Source: SMWN01 sp965221455
GTDB taxonomy: Bacteria > Pseudomonadota > Gammaproteobacteria > Eutrophobiales > Eutrophobiaceae
Direction of reading: 5' to 3'
Length of the DNA stretch: 64,000 nucleotides
Assembly (NCBI GenBank): GCA_965221455.1
Contig: OZ244890.1
Coordinates: 682,001-746,000, forward strand
Numbering within the stretch: position 1 is the stretch's first letter; every line of letters begins with the position of its first letter. Position numbers and translations under genes: made by a program. Positions 20,805 to 30,009 of the stretch are shown one piece after another. Below the pieces are notes generated by a model. It saw only the letters and a program-made list of their open reading frames with translations, ran no database searches and had not been told where the DNA came from.

Positions 20805-21221
20805 TCACTCCGCATCATCTAACGGATTCACATGACCTAACGCCAATGGCGCATCATCTGCCCGCTGCGTGTGCACAAGTTTACCGTTCACTTCAGCACC
20901 CACTGCCATCTCGATTAAATTATAGTATACATTTCCTGAGACACGTGCCTTTGATGCCAGTTCAACATGTTCTCCGCCATGAACATCACCAACGACCACT
21001 CCATTTAATACAATGAAAGGCGCATTCACCTCACCTTCAATGGTGCCACTTTCGCTTAACTGAATCAGTGACTTGCCATCATTCTCCGCCATAACATTAC
21101 CTTTTATGGTCCCTTCGACATGCAAGCCGCCAGTAAATTTTATGTCTCCGGTCACCTCGCTTTGAGATCCAACCAAGGTATCTATCTTCGTCGTTTTTTT
21201 ATTTTTACCCTTTCCTAACAT
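20805..21221 (-). CDS. Bactofilin (polymer-forming cytoskeletal protein)
   Basis: The 138-residue protein is almost wholly a right-handed beta-helix of short hydrophobic repeats (TGDIKFTGGLHVEGTIKGN, GTIEGEVNAPFIVLNG, VSGNVYYNLIEMAVGAEVNGK), the DUF583 core of bactofilins, which assemble nucleotide-free filaments at the inner membrane to position wall enzymes or shape the cell. A basic N-terminal tail (GKGKNKKTTK) may contact the membrane. It sits between erpA and a coiled-coil membrane protein on the same strand. Confidence 0.9.
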   Translation of the reverse strand: MLGKGKNKKTTKIDTLVGSQSEVTGDIKFTGGLHVEGTIKGNVMAENDGKSLIQLSESGTIEGEVNAPFIVLNGVVVGDVHGGEHVELASKARVSGNVYYNLIEMAVGAEVNGKLVHTQRADDAPLALGHVNPLDDAE

Positions 21222-21239
21222 CTTTCAAAGTCTCTCCTC

Positions 21240-21968
21240 TTATAACTCATTTGCGAGTTGCCAATCGAAAATACGCTGTATTTCCGCATTCCCTTGCTTG
21301 TCATTCTGACGCGCCCGAACTATCACCCTATGTACAACAAAATTCTCAGGCAACATGATGCTACCCTCTATACGTTCAAAACTCTCAAACTTAAACTTTA
21401 ACGACAATGATTGGGATAACGTCAATTCTTGAATATCAATTGTCTTAGCAGCACCATCCTCAACACCTTCCAGCGACATAGACAGGTCCCCGCTCGCGAC
21501 TCTATCACTTTTTGAGACATGGGTTAACAAGAGCTTGAAATAATAACTCCTGGCCTGGGACGACTCTTCAATATGTAATCCCTGTATGTTTAAACCCTTG
21601 GATTCACCTGCAGAAGTCATAATCCCCTGATAAAAATCGAGTTCCTTCCTAATCTTGTATGCTTCATCCTGTTGCCTGATCATATCACGCTGAAGATTTA
21701 CAATGGTTTGTTTTTCCACTTCAGCTGTCCTTTCAAGCATCACAATATACTCTTCCAATTTAGCAATTTTACTTCTCATCAACAGGTTGTCCTGCCACAG
21801 ATCTTTACTCTTTTTGGCCTCAAGCAGACTCGACTTAATATATGACCACTGGCTCTCATCAAGGTAAATCCAGACTATCGCTGTCATCACCGAGCAACAC
21901 GCAACAATCACGGCAACAATATGCAGTGGTCTATGTTGCTTGATTACAAGTTTTCTTTTCGCATTCAC
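21240..21968 (-). CDS. DUF6776-like membrane protein with coiled coil
   Basis: A 242-residue protein with an N-terminal membrane helix (about 15-34), a long coiled coil (about 50-110, LMRSKIAKLEEYIVMLERTAEVEKQT) and a beta-rich C-terminal domain. It starts 272 bases... downstream of argC on the same strand side and ends 18 bases before the bactofilin start, so it is probably cotranscribed with the bactofilin. This pairing is common in gammaproteobacteria and suggests a role with the bactofilin at the envelope. Function unknown; the family name is from memory. Confidence 0.7.
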   Translation of the reverse strand: MNAKRKLVIKQHRPLHIVAVIVACCSVMTAIVWIYLDESQWSYIKSSLLEAKKSKDLWQDNLLMRSKIAKLEEYIVMLERTAEVEKQTIVNLQRDMIRQQDEAYKIRKELDFYQGIMTSAGESKGLNIQGLHIEESSQARSYYFKLLLTHVSKSDRVASGDLSMSLEGVEDGAAKTIDIQELTLSQSLSLKFKFESFERIEGSIMLPENFVVHRVIVRARQNDKQGNAEIQRIFDWQLANEL

Positions 21969-22029
21969 TTAATGACGCAACCTCGTACGGGAGCTTAATC
22001 ATTACCGATAAAGTACAAGCCAGATCACA

Positions 22030-23073
22030 TCACGGATAAATGGCGGGAAGGTTAAGTCCTATCACTTCATCCAGACCGCACATGATATTCATGTTCTGAA
22101 TCGCCTGACCTGCTGCCCCTTTCACTAAATTATCAATCACTGATAGGATGATAAGTTTATCGCTGTCTTTTGTCTGATTCATTGCGATTCGGCACATATT
22201 TGTTCCCCGTACAGAACGTGTATCCGGCTCCGAGCCATTCGGCAAGACTTCAACAAAAGGTTCATCAACATAACGTCTCCTGTAAATATCGGTGATATCA
22301 AGATCCTTCCTGTTCATCTGCGCATAAAGCGTTGCAAAGATACCTCGTACCATCGGCACTAAATGGGGGACAAAAGTAAGATTAACACTCTTCCCGGAAC
22401 AAAGGCTGAGTGTCTGACATATCTCCGGTAAGTGCCGATGGCCAGATATTCCATAGGCCTTGAAGGTTTCGCTGACTTCGCTAAAGAGTCTACCCGTGAC
22501 CGCCTTTCGCCCTGCACCGCTGACACCAGACTTGGCATCAGCAATTAATGAATTAAAATCCACAAGCCTGTTTTCCAGTAAAGGTAATAAGCCAAGTGAA
22601 ACGGCTGTCGGATAACAGCCAGGATTCGCAACCAGATCTGCCTCGGCTATCTGTGTACGATTTATTTCTGGCAGACCATATACAGCACTATCCAATAATT
22701 CCGGGGCGGCATGCTTGGCGCCATACCATTGCTCCCATTGTTTAATATCTTGCAAACGAAAATCAGCAGATAGATCAATGATTTTTACCTTCTCTTGCAA
22801 CAACTCAGGGATCTGGTTCATTGATGTTGCGTGCGGCGTCGCAAAAAATACGACATCACATTCACCCAAGGCAGGAGAGTCGTGATCTGAAAATTTCAGA
22901 TCCAGGTGACCGGATAGACCCGGAAACACGTCCGTCACATGCTCACCTTTCTCCGCATTTGAGGTCACTACATGGATATTAACCTGCTCATGCCCGACAA
23001 GTAAGCGCAGTAATTCAACACCGGTATACCCAGTCGAACCTACAACACCCACTTTTAAGATATTACCGCTCAT
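22030..23073 (-). CDS. argC: N-acetyl-gamma-glutamyl-phosphate reductase
   Basis: Third step of arginine synthesis: NADPH reduction of N-acetylglutamyl phosphate. The 347 residues show the Rossmann start KVGVVGSTGYTGVELLRLL, the catalytic Cys in VANPGCYPTAVSLGLLPL, KSGVSGAGRK and the HRHLPEI block. The ATG at 23073 (MSGNILKVGVVG) is used because the upstream in-frame extension reads through a perfect hairpin at 23109-23130. argG lies elsewhere in the window at 34094. Confidence 0.95.
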   Translation of the reverse strand: MSGNILKVGVVGSTGYTGVELLRLLVGHEQVNIHVVTSNAEKGEHVTDVFPGLSGHLDLKFSDHDSPALGECDVVFFATPHATSMNQIPELLQEKVKIIDLSADFRLQDIKQWEQWYGAKHAAPELLDSAVYGLPEINRTQIAEADLVANPGCYPTAVSLGLLPLLENRLVDFNSLIADAKSGVSGAGRKAVTGRLFSEVSETFKAYGISGHRHLPEICQTLSLCSGKSVNLTFVPHLVPMVRGIFATLYAQMNRKDLDITDIYRRRYVDEPFVEVLPNGSEPDTRSVRGTNMCRIAMNQTKDSDKLIILSVIDNLVKGAAGQAIQNMNIMCGLDEVIGLNLPAIYP

Positions 23074-23108
23074 ACATTTAGCACCTGTCACTATCCCGCT
23101 GAAACAAA

Positions 23109-23130
23109 GGAAGCGGCAAAAGCCGCTTCC
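23109..23130. terminator. Perfect hairpin upstream of argC, terminator-like on both strands
   Basis: GGAAGCGGC, an AAAA loop and GCCGCTTCC form a 9-bp perfect stem. It is followed by TTTTAATTTT on the plus strand and TTTGTTT on the minus strand. No plus-strand gene ends here; on the minus strand it lies 36 bases before the argC ATG, so it could act as a leader terminator/attenuator for argC or insulate the divergent unit. Confidence 0.6.
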
Positions 23131-23542
23131 TTTTAATTTTCCCATTCCATCATGGCAAATCTTATTGATTTAACTAAATAGATCAATATGTTTCGCAATT
23201 TTAAGATAAATATCAGTATATTCTAACGTTAAGGTAAAGAATCCAGACTTGAATATCTATAAAGTGGGACCATAATCATGCAGACTAGAAAAATAGTCTT
23301 TCGTACAATCGAATAAGGAAATGATCTTTTATGTTACGCCAGGATGAGCGAGTTCAATCTAAAAAACTTATGGATACCATATCAACAATCGCATCAATCA
23401 TGGCCCCTGCTTGGCCCGGTAGTTTTGATCTTTATTGCATCATGCTTGTGCTCGTTTATTTGGATACTATGAAGGAATACGGAAAATAGACTAGTAAATC
23501 TGCCAACGAAATCTATGTATAAACCCGGGACATTGGCACTCC
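23131..23542. other. Intergenic region with two overlapping small ORFs
   Basis: Two plus-strand small frames overlap. One at 23331-23489 (52 codons, MLRQDERVQSKKLMDTIS...) has AAGGAA about 11 bases upstream. The other at 23344-23472 (42 codons) ends in a single hydrophobic helix, PLLGPVVLIFIASCLCSFIW. At most one is real. The helix-bearing frame resembles a small membrane protein and lies upstream of the TlpA-like gene. Neither is recognised. Confidence 0.3.
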
Positions 23543-24103
23543 ATGAATAAACGATCTCTGGTGGTAATTCCACTTTTTATATTATTCACAGCAACTATCC
23601 TGTGGCTGTGGTTTCCACCGAGCGGCCTAAATAAAGCACCGGATATAAAACTTACTACCACCAATGGAACCACCATTGATTTACAGCAACTCCGTGGTAA
23701 GCCGGTATTAGTAACTTTCTGGGCAACTTCCTGTGCAGGTTGCGTGCGTGAGATACCACACTTGATAAAGCTCTATGAAAAGTTTGCTGATTGTGGTTTC
23801 AAAATTATTGGTATCGCCATGCCTTACGATCCACCCAATCAGGTGGTTAACATGATTACCGAAAGAGATATCTCTTATCCCATTGCGATTGATATTGAAG
23901 GAAATGCTGTACTTGCCTTTGGTAACGTATTTGTGACACCAACATCTTTTTTAATCGCCCCCGATGGTACAATTGCTAAACACACTATAGGTGAGATGAA
24001 TATGAATGAACTACACAAGACGATAATCTCAATGTTATCCAAAGAAAATAAATCCAGGATTAAAGTCAGTGATATCCATCACATCCCTGCAACATCATCC
24101 TGA
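23543..24103 (+). CDS. TlpA/redoxin-type periplasmic thioredoxin
   Basis: Membrane-anchored thiol-disulfide protein of 186 residues. It has an N-terminal helix (about 7-24), a thioredoxin fold with active site FWATSCAGCVREIPHL (C-A-G-C near 66-69), and the cis-Pro turn FVTPTSFLIAPDG. It differs from the ccm-linked CcmG (CAAC) and is not in the ccm operon, so its substrate is open: possibly respiratory metal centres or general periplasmic reduction. It is followed 13 bases later by hemJ, suggesting cotranscription. Confidence 0.88.
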   Translation: MNKRSLVVIPLFILFTATILWLWFPPSGLNKAPDIKLTTTNGTTIDLQQLRGKPVLVTFWATSCAGCVREIPHLIKLYEKFADCGFKIIGIAMPYDPPNQVVNMITERDISYPIAIDIEGNAVLAFGNVFVTPTSFLIAPDGTIAKHTIGEMNMNELHKTIISMLSKENKSRIKVSDIHHIPATSS

Positions 24104-24116
24104 TTAACACAACATC

Positions 24117-24542
24117 ATGCTATGGCCTAAAGCCTTACATTTAATATTTATGGTAGCCTGGTTCGCAGGATTATTCTATCTGCCGCGGCTTTTTGTTTAC
24201 CACGCCATGAGCGAGGATCAAATCAGCCTTGACCGTTTCAAAGTAATGGAACGAAAATTATTCTTCGGCATCATGACTCCATGCGCAATCCTGACTATTG
24301 CCTTTGGTTCCTGGATATTATTTGCGAATGGTTTAGCAACTTATACAGGGAGTGTCTGGCTTTACGTAAAACTGACATTAATACTGGTATTGGTTGTTTA
24401 CCACCTCTATTGCGGGAAATTACTAATGGATTTTAAATATGATCGTAACCGGCACGGACATGTATTTTACCGTTGGCTAAATGAATTTCCGGTGCTCATC
24501 TTGAGTGCAATTATTATTCTGGCAGTAGTCAGGCCGTTTTAA
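24117..24542 (+). CDS. hemJ: Protoporphyrinogen oxidase HemJ
   Basis: Oxidises protoporphyrinogen IX late in haem synthesis, in the inner membrane. The 141-residue protein has four membrane helices and the family motifs KALHLIFMVAWFAGLFYLPRLFVYH (a conserved His and Arg in the first helix), ERKLFFGIMTPC, VYHLYCG and LNEFPVL. Length and motifs match HemJ rather than CopD proteins. With hemL at 26210 and ccm, the window carries several haem-supply genes. Confidence 0.92.
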   Translation: MLWPKALHLIFMVAWFAGLFYLPRLFVYHAMSEDQISLDRFKVMERKLFFGIMTPCAILTIAFGSWILFANGLATYTGSVWLYVKLTLILVLVVYHLYCGKLLMDFKYDRNRHGHVFYRWLNEFPVLILSAIIILAVVRPF

Positions 24543-24790
24543 TCAGGTATTCTCTAATTAAAACGACCTGAGCGAAATAGCTTATATCTAAAATCAAAAG
24601 CGTTCGTAAACGAAGACATGCCCTTTCATTATAGTGCCAGCTTCGACTCCATCTTCCATCCGGTTTTTTCTCCTTCATAAATAAAACTACAAGTAACATA
24701 ATACATATTATTTCATTTTAGTCGTGCTTCGTGCTGAATCAATATATCCGGCGTATTATAACAACGCAAACTCACTATAAAATAACTACC

Positions 24791-25591
24791 ATGAATGAGC
24801 AGTCACAAGAAAAAAATGTTGTCCTCGTATTCGCAGGACATGACCCCTCGGGTGCTGCTGGAATTCAAGCGGATATTGAAACGATAGCGGCACTTGGTTG
24901 TATTGCAACTTCGGTCGTCACATCACTGACAGCTCAAAATACACAGTCATTCCTAAATCATCTACCCCAAACCAAAAGTGACTTCGTTTCTCAGACTAAA
25001 CTCGTGCTTGATGATATCAATATCGATGCCTGCAAAATCGGTGCTATTGGCTCAGCTGAATTAATTCAGGCGATTCATGCAATAATCGCGAACCTGACAT
25101 TTAGTCTTGTACTAGATCCCGTAGTGTACTCTACAACAGGACATGAACTTATAAACAAAGAGATGTCCACCTTGATTTGCGAATTACTGTTGCCACTGGC
25201 AACAGTAATCACCCCCAATCTTGGCGAAGCAATGTATTTGACAGGGGAAGAACATCCACAAGCGGCCGCTGAAAAATTTCTTGCGATGGGCTGTAAGAAT
25301 ATTTTAATTACAGATGCCGAGAAATCGGCAACACAATTCATCAATCATCTATATCGGAAAGACGGACAATGCCAAACATTTGAATGGGAACGCTTGTCTG
25401 CGAATTTTCATGGTTCGGGCTGTACACTTGCCTCTGCCATCGCCGCTAATCTTGCCAAAAATACAGAACTCGTTTATGCGATTGAACAAGCACAAAATTT
25501 CACCTGGAACAGTCTTAGACACGGCCTGCAATTCGGCAAAGGGCAACAGCATCCAAACCGCTTCTTCAAGCTCAATAGTCCTGGTACTTGA
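24791..25591 (+). CDS. thiD: Hydroxymethylpyrimidine/phosphomethylpyrimidine kinase
   Basis: Phosphorylates HMP-P to HMP-PP for thiamine synthesis. The ribokinase-like fold shows VFAGHDPSGAAGIQADIET near the start, VLDPVVYSTTGHELI, ITPNLGEAMYLTG and the catalytic anion-hole region FHGSGCTLASAIAANLA near residue 210. The ATG at 24791 gives the usual N-terminus; upstream residues from 24731 are not family-like. thiE begins one base after its stop. No TPP riboswitch consensus is visible upstream. The 266-residue length is normal. Confidence 0.93.
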   Translation: MNEQSQEKNVVLVFAGHDPSGAAGIQADIETIAALGCIATSVVTSLTAQNTQSFLNHLPQTKSDFVSQTKLVLDDINIDACKIGAIGSAELIQAIHAIIANLTFSLVLDPVVYSTTGHELINKEMSTLICELLLPLATVITPNLGEAMYLTGEEHPQAAAEKFLAMGCKNILITDAEKSATQFINHLYRKDGQCQTFEWERLSANFHGSGCTLASAIAANLAKNTELVYAIEQAQNFTWNSLRHGLQFGKGQQHPNRFFKLNSPGT

Positions 25592-25592
25592 T

Positions 25593-26201
25593 ATGAGAGG
25601 GCTTTACGCTATCACAGATACAGCCAACCACAACACTGAAGCCATGCTGACTAAAACCGAAGATATTTTGCGTGCCGGGGCGAAAATTCTGCAGCTCAGA
25701 AATAAACATGCAGACAAAAATATGCATATCGCAGAAGCTGAACAACTCTCAGACCTATGCCAACAATTCTCGGTGCCATTGATTATCAATGATGATATTG
25801 AACTTGCCATTCAAGTAGGTGCTGACGGAATACATTTAGGCAAGAATGATTTATCAATTACAGAAGCAAGAACAAGGCTGGGGAATAAGGTGATGATTGG
25901 TTGTTCCTGTTATAACGATTTGAATCGTGCATATAACGCTGTCAATGCCGGTGCAGACTATATCGCATTCGGGGCCTTTTACCCTTCGCCCAGCAAACCT
26001 GATGCAGTTCGTGCAACACCGGAAATTATTCAAAAGGCAAAACAGGAATTTAACCTCCCTGTGGTTGCCATCGGCGGTATTACACCGGAAAATGGACGAG
26101 CTTTAATTGATGCAGGTGCTGATATGCTGGCGGTCATTAGCGGACTCTATGCGTCAGACACTCCGTTTCAGTCAACATCACAATACATTAATTTATTTTA
26201 A
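25593..26201 (+). CDS. thiE: Thiamine-phosphate synthase
   Basis: Joins HMP-PP and thiazole phosphate to form thiamine phosphate. The 202-residue TIM barrel begins MRGLYAITD and contains QLRNKHADKN, LIINDDIELAIQVGADGIHLGKND, IGCSCYN, ADYIAFGAFYPSPSK and VAIGGITPENG, the phosphate- and Mg-binding segments of ThiE. The ATG follows the thiD stop by one base. A longer in-frame ORF from 25314 lies inside thiD and is ignored. hemL starts nine bases later. Confidence 0.94.
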   Translation: MRGLYAITDTANHNTEAMLTKTEDILRAGAKILQLRNKHADKNMHIAEAEQLSDLCQQFSVPLIINDDIELAIQVGADGIHLGKNDLSITEARTRLGNKVMIGCSCYNDLNRAYNAVNAGADYIAFGAFYPSPSKPDAVRATPEIIQKAKQEFNLPVVAIGGITPENGRALIDAGADMLAVISGLYASDTPFQSTSQYINLF

Positions 26202-26209
26202 ATACGCTT

Positions 26210-27490
26210 ATGACCCGGAAATTATTCGAAGCTGCACAAAGATATATCGCCGGAGGTGTTAATTCACCAGTCCGCGCATTCAAGTCCGTGGGTGGTTATC
26301 CTCCATTTTTATCCCGAGCAAATGGCGCATATGTTTTTGACAGCAATGGCAAACAATATATTGATTATGTCGGTTCATGGGGGAGTATGGTATTGGGACA
26401 TGCTCACCCTGACGTGATCAAAACAGTACAACAGACCGCCGAGAGTGGTCTCAGCTTTGGCGCACCAACGGTACTGGAAACAGAAATAGCAAACAAAATT
26501 TGCGAACTAATTTCCTCTATTGAAAAAGTGCGAATGGTCAGTTCGGGCACAGAAGCGGCCATGAGTGCAATTCGACTTGCACGAGGTTTCACCGGCAGAG
26601 ATAAAATTGTTAAATTTGAAGGTTGTTATCACGGTCATGCAGATTCATTATTAGTGAAAGCCGGCTCAGGTGCTTTAACGCTGGGCGTGCCGACTTCACC
26701 CGGTGTCCCTGTTGATCTCGCGCAACATACAATCACGCTGGATTATAACAATCCGGAACAGGTTAAAGAATTATTTAATGAAATTGGCGATCAAATCGCC
26801 GCTATTATCGTTGAACCAATCGCGGGAAATATGAATTGTGTCCCCGGATCAGATAACTTTCTTAACAGCTTGAGAGATGTGTGTAAGCAATATGAATCTG
26901 TATTGATATTTGATGAGGTTATGACTGGATTTCGTGTGGCACTGGGCGGTGCGCAATCCATTTATAATATCATGCCGGATTTAACCATTTTAGGAAAGGT
27001 CATCGGCGGCGGTATGCCCGTAGGTGCGTTTGGCGGCAAAGAAAAAATCATGAACCATATCGCCCCGGATGGACCGATTTATCAGGCAGGAACATTATCA
27101 GGCAATCCCGTCGCCATGAGTGCAGGACTCACCACATTAAATCTGCTATCTGCACCAAACTTTTTTGAGGAGTTAAGTAATACAACAACTTCATTAGTCA
27201 GTGGCCTGCAAAAAGCTGCGAATAACGCAGGCATTCCATTTACTACCAATGCTGTTGGCGGTATGTTCGGGTTGTTCTTCAGCGAGGAAAATTCCATTTC
27301 TGCATTCGATCAAGTCATGAACTGTAATCAGAAATATTTTAATACTTTCTTTCACAATATGTTGGAAAGAGGGATTTACCTCGCACCATCGCCTTATGAG
27401 GCCGGTTTTGTTTCGAGCGCTCATACCGACGATGAGATTAGCACAACGATAGACACCGCCGAAATAATTATGAAATCATCCCGGAGGTAA
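26210..27490 (+). CDS. hemL: Glutamate-1-semialdehyde 2,1-aminomutase
   Basis: PLP enzyme forming 5-aminolevulinate in the C5 haem pathway. The 426 residues show the start FEAAQRYIAGGVNSPVRAFKSVGG, the PLP phosphate site SSGTEAAMSAIRLARG, the FEGCYHGHAD block, DEVMTGFRV and the Schiff-base Lys in TILGKVIGGGMPVGAFGG (about 265). The gene is complete and ends the hemJ-thiD-thiE-hemL plus-strand group. Confidence 0.97.
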   Translation: MTRKLFEAAQRYIAGGVNSPVRAFKSVGGYPPFLSRANGAYVFDSNGKQYIDYVGSWGSMVLGHAHPDVIKTVQQTAESGLSFGAPTVLETEIANKICELISSIEKVRMVSSGTEAAMSAIRLARGFTGRDKIVKFEGCYHGHADSLLVKAGSGALTLGVPTSPGVPVDLAQHTITLDYNNPEQVKELFNEIGDQIAAIIVEPIAGNMNCVPGSDNFLNSLRDVCKQYESVLIFDEVMTGFRVALGGAQSIYNIMPDLTILGKVIGGGMPVGAFGGKEKIMNHIAPDGPIYQAGTLSGNPVAMSAGLTTLNLLSAPNFFEELSNTTTSLVSGLQKAANNAGIPFTTNAVGGMFGLFFSEENSISAFDQVMNCNQKYFNTFFHNMLERGIYLAPSPYEAGFVSSAHTDDEISTTIDTAEIIMKSSRR

Positions 27491-27627
27491 TCTCAGTGAA
27501 CCACAAAAAGATGATGCCAAACATCACAGGATGACCGGACGGTTAATGCGGCAAGCAATTACACCGAACTTTGCCTGTTCAAATAAACAGATACCAAAGC
27601 AATCCCTTCCTATACATTTTGAAGATC

Positions 27628-28320
27628 TCAGATTGCGATGCAGGCAAAACTGTAACCGATACCAAAGACCCAATAGGGGAGACTGAAAGTACTGGATAGA
27701 TTAAAATCCCAAAAAGTTCGGTCATTCACACTATTTGTTGTAATTTCATGAACAAATGAATTTGATACTAAATCCCAAAGTACACCAAGATGATTAAGAT
27801 TATAAGCGCCAATATTTCCAGATGTGATACCCGCGACATCAAGTACCATGCCGACATAGTAACACGCTTGTGTCAGCATTGGACCGCTTGAATCTATTAT
27901 CGCCACTATGAACCCGCCGCCAACAAGTAAAGGGGAAAATACGGCACTTAACAACCAACCCAGGAGAGTGGTAAGAGGTACCCATCCTGTAGGAGAAATG
28001 ATATCTGTTGTCCAATGAAGGAAATTATGCATAGCCATAATACCATTATTAACCAGCCATATTATCGGAATAAACCAAAGCACTAAATACTTCAATAAGC
28101 TATAACGTAACAACATTATAAAATAATATTGTAGTACCATGGAAACAATGAATATGGCAATGATGGATCCCCAGCTAAAAACAGAGGCTTGTGACCAGCG
28201 AGTTGAAACAAACCAACTTAACCCTTCTCTGTAAATAAAAAGCAAACTAAAAACCAGAATAATGCCATGCAATATAAGAATGATATTATTTCTTTTCTCA
28301 ATCTGATCTTTACTATTCAT
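27628..28320 (-). CDS. Uncharacterised multi-pass membrane protein
   Basis: The 230 residues hold about five hydrophobic segments (around 13-32, 45-70, 75-92, 115-145 and 215-230), with a polar loop YNLNHLGVLWDLVSNSFVHE between the last two. No family is recognised. It is flanked by convergent hemL and the SIMPL-domain gene on the same strand. It has ordinary AT-rich codon use and a clean ORF, so it is probably real. Confidence 0.6.
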   Translation of the reverse strand: MNSKDQIEKRNNIILILHGIILVFSLLFIYREGLSWFVSTRWSQASVFSWGSIIAIFIVSMVLQYYFIMLLRYSLLKYLVLWFIPIIWLVNNGIMAMHNFLHWTTDIISPTGWVPLTTLLGWLLSAVFSPLLVGGGFIVAIIDSSGPMLTQACYYVGMVLDVAGITSGNIGAYNLNHLGVLWDLVSNSFVHEITTNSVNDRTFWDFNLSSTFSLPYWVFGIGYSFACIAI

Positions 28321-28435
28321 TTGTAATAATTAGCCACGTACATTTAGACATACTATATTTTATCAAAATACAGTGATGTACAACTAACGTATATACAGAC
28401 TAATGCAACGACTATGAGTAGTAAGAATAGTCTTT

Positions 28436-29128
28436 CTAAAAGAACTGTACTGCACCGGAAACGATTACATTGAGTGTACTTGTCCCTGCTTCAAATGCAG
28501 GATCACCAATCATTTCCATAGAATCCGTCATTGTCCCTCGCGCATACATTTCCGGTGGATGATATCCATCCGTATCAATATTCAACTCAATAATTCTATG
28601 ATTTTTAGCTGGCATGTGCTCTTTAACAATGTTCACCCGCGTTAGAAATGCTTGCATAACTTCTCCAATCAATTCATTTTCATAATTGACTCGGGTTTCT
28701 TTGCTTGGGTCAAAATTCATCTGTTCAACGTGGAGTCTCTTTTGCAACTTCCCGACCAACTCCGAGAGTGCGGAAATATCCTTACTCTTGAGCATGACCT
28801 GCTGACTTGTATGCCAACCAATCAGCACCTGTTTTCTGTATGCTGGATATGTCTGATAATTTTTGGTCTGAGCATCCACACTTGAGTATTTTTTAATCAT
28901 CTCAAGTGCCCAGCGCATGTCTGAGTTGACCTTTGCGGCAAGATCAACTGCATCAGAACCTTCATATTCCGTCGCCAGAAGTACAACCATTTCATCATTT
29001 GGAATCTCCCGCTCGGCGGAAACCTGTAAATTGACGATATTAAACAGTATTGTATCATCGGCATGGGCAGGGAATATCAGTGATGCCAACAGGAAAATTG
29101 AAAATCCAAACCGTTGTCTTACTTGCAT
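28436..29128 (-). CDS. SIMPL (DUF541) domain periplasmic protein
   Basis: The 230-residue protein starts at the ATG at 29128, which has AGGAGAC seven bases upstream. The GTG at 29164 is less likely. A signal peptide (cleavage near FPAHADD) is followed by a SIMPL domain: NLQVSAEREIPNDEMVVLLATEYEG, the QTKNYQTYPAYRK strand, then GWHTSQQVMLKSKDISALSELVGKL. Such proteins form periplasmic oligomers of unclear role. The neighbouring RraA-like gene lies just upstream. Confidence 0.8.
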   Translation of the reverse strand: MQVRQRFGFSIFLLASLIFPAHADDTILFNIVNLQVSAEREIPNDEMVVLLATEYEGSDAVDLAAKVNSDMRWALEMIKKYSSVDAQTKNYQTYPAYRKQVLIGWHTSQQVMLKSKDISALSELVGKLQKRLHVEQMNFDPSKETRVNYENELIGEVMQAFLTRVNIVKEHMPAKNHRIIELNIDTDGYHPPEMYARGTMTDSMEMIGDPAFEAGTSTLNVIVSGAVQFF

Positions 29129-29160
29129 AATACTGTCTCCTATTTTATTGCTACAAGAGT

Positions 29161-29658
29161 TCACTCAGCCAGGCTCTTTTCTGCCAAGTTATTATTTGAT
29201 ACTACAAAACCATCTGCATCTGCATAAATATAGTCGCCGGGACTAATAGTGACATCAGCAAAACTAACCGATACATCACGTTCACCAATGCCTTTTTTTA
29301 CACTTTTACGTGGATTTGTATTTAAAGCTTTCACCCCAATCGCAATATCGGCAATGACAGCCGCATCACGAATACAACCATAAACAATAATCCCCGCCCA
29401 ACCGTTCTTTGCACCCTGTTCTGCCAACATGTCGCCCAGCAGGGCGCATTTTAATGATGCGTTACCATCTACAACCAATACTCTGCCTTCTCCAGGTTCT
29501 TCTAATGCAATCTTGACCAATGAGTTATCCTCGAAAACCTTAACCGTTGATACAGGCCCACAAAATTCAAGATTACCTCCGTAATCATTAAACATGGGCA
29601 TCGCGATCTGAAGATTTTCTTCATATTCATCATAAAGAGCAGCGGTTGCGAATGTCAT
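29161..29658 (-). CDS. rraA: RraA family protein (ribonuclease E inhibitor-like or HMG/OMG aldolase-like)
   Basis: About 165 residues. The ring-forming RraA fold is seen in FATAALYDEYEENLQIAMPMFNDYGG, GRVLVVDGNASLKCALLGDMLAEQ, NGWAGIIVYGCIRDAAVIADIAIGVKAL and the PGDYIYADADGFVV end. The GCIRDA segment carries the Arg-Asp pair used by the aldolase members. RraA of enterobacteria binds RNase E; this class also includes 4-hydroxy-4-methyl-2-oxoglutarate aldolases, and sequence alone does not decide. ATGs at 29667, 29661 and 29658 are all possible; the last fits the family N-terminus. Confidence 0.88.
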   Translation of the reverse strand: MTFATAALYDEYEENLQIAMPMFNDYGGNLEFCGPVSTVKVFEDNSLVKIALEEPGEGRVLVVDGNASLKCALLGDMLAEQGAKNGWAGIIVYGCIRDAAVIADIAIGVKALNTNPRKSVKKGIGERDVSVSFADVTISPGDYIYADADGFVVSNNNLAEKSLAE

Positions 29659-29703
29659 CATTGTCATCCTTTCATTGGTTTTCTTCCAGGTTACTATTTT
29701 CAT

Positions 29704-30009
29704 GGTATCTTGATACTATCCAGGTCTTGGATCGACAATCAAGTAGTCATTGAATGCTGTTGATGTTTTTATTGTGGCTTTGTTCAGGTACAGTCTTGGT
29801 GATAAATAATATCTCTCGTTGCGAAGCTACTCGATTAGTGAACACACCACAACAAAAAACCGGTTTAATATTCACAAGTTTCTCTAACTGCCTATAGAAG
29901 AACATCATAAAATATATCCACCTTGCCCGAAAAGAACGATATCAATTTCATATTGGTAAAAGCAATCAATGTTTAGAACGATTGAACTGTTTAGACTATT
30001 CTCATTGCT
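29704..30009. other. Intergenic, nothing recognised
   Basis: AT-rich gap between the divergent ends of the rraA leader and the DUF1232 gene. No tRNA, convincing ORF, strong hairpin or repeat is seen. Confidence 0.5.

Noticed and set aside
24543..24790. TPP riboswitch upstream of thiD
   Set aside because: The THI-box consensus (CTGAGA and the later ACC...GAACCTGA) could not be found.
25314..25592. N-terminal extension of thiE
   Set aside because: It lies wholly within thiD in another frame; ThiE homologues begin at the ATG at 25593.
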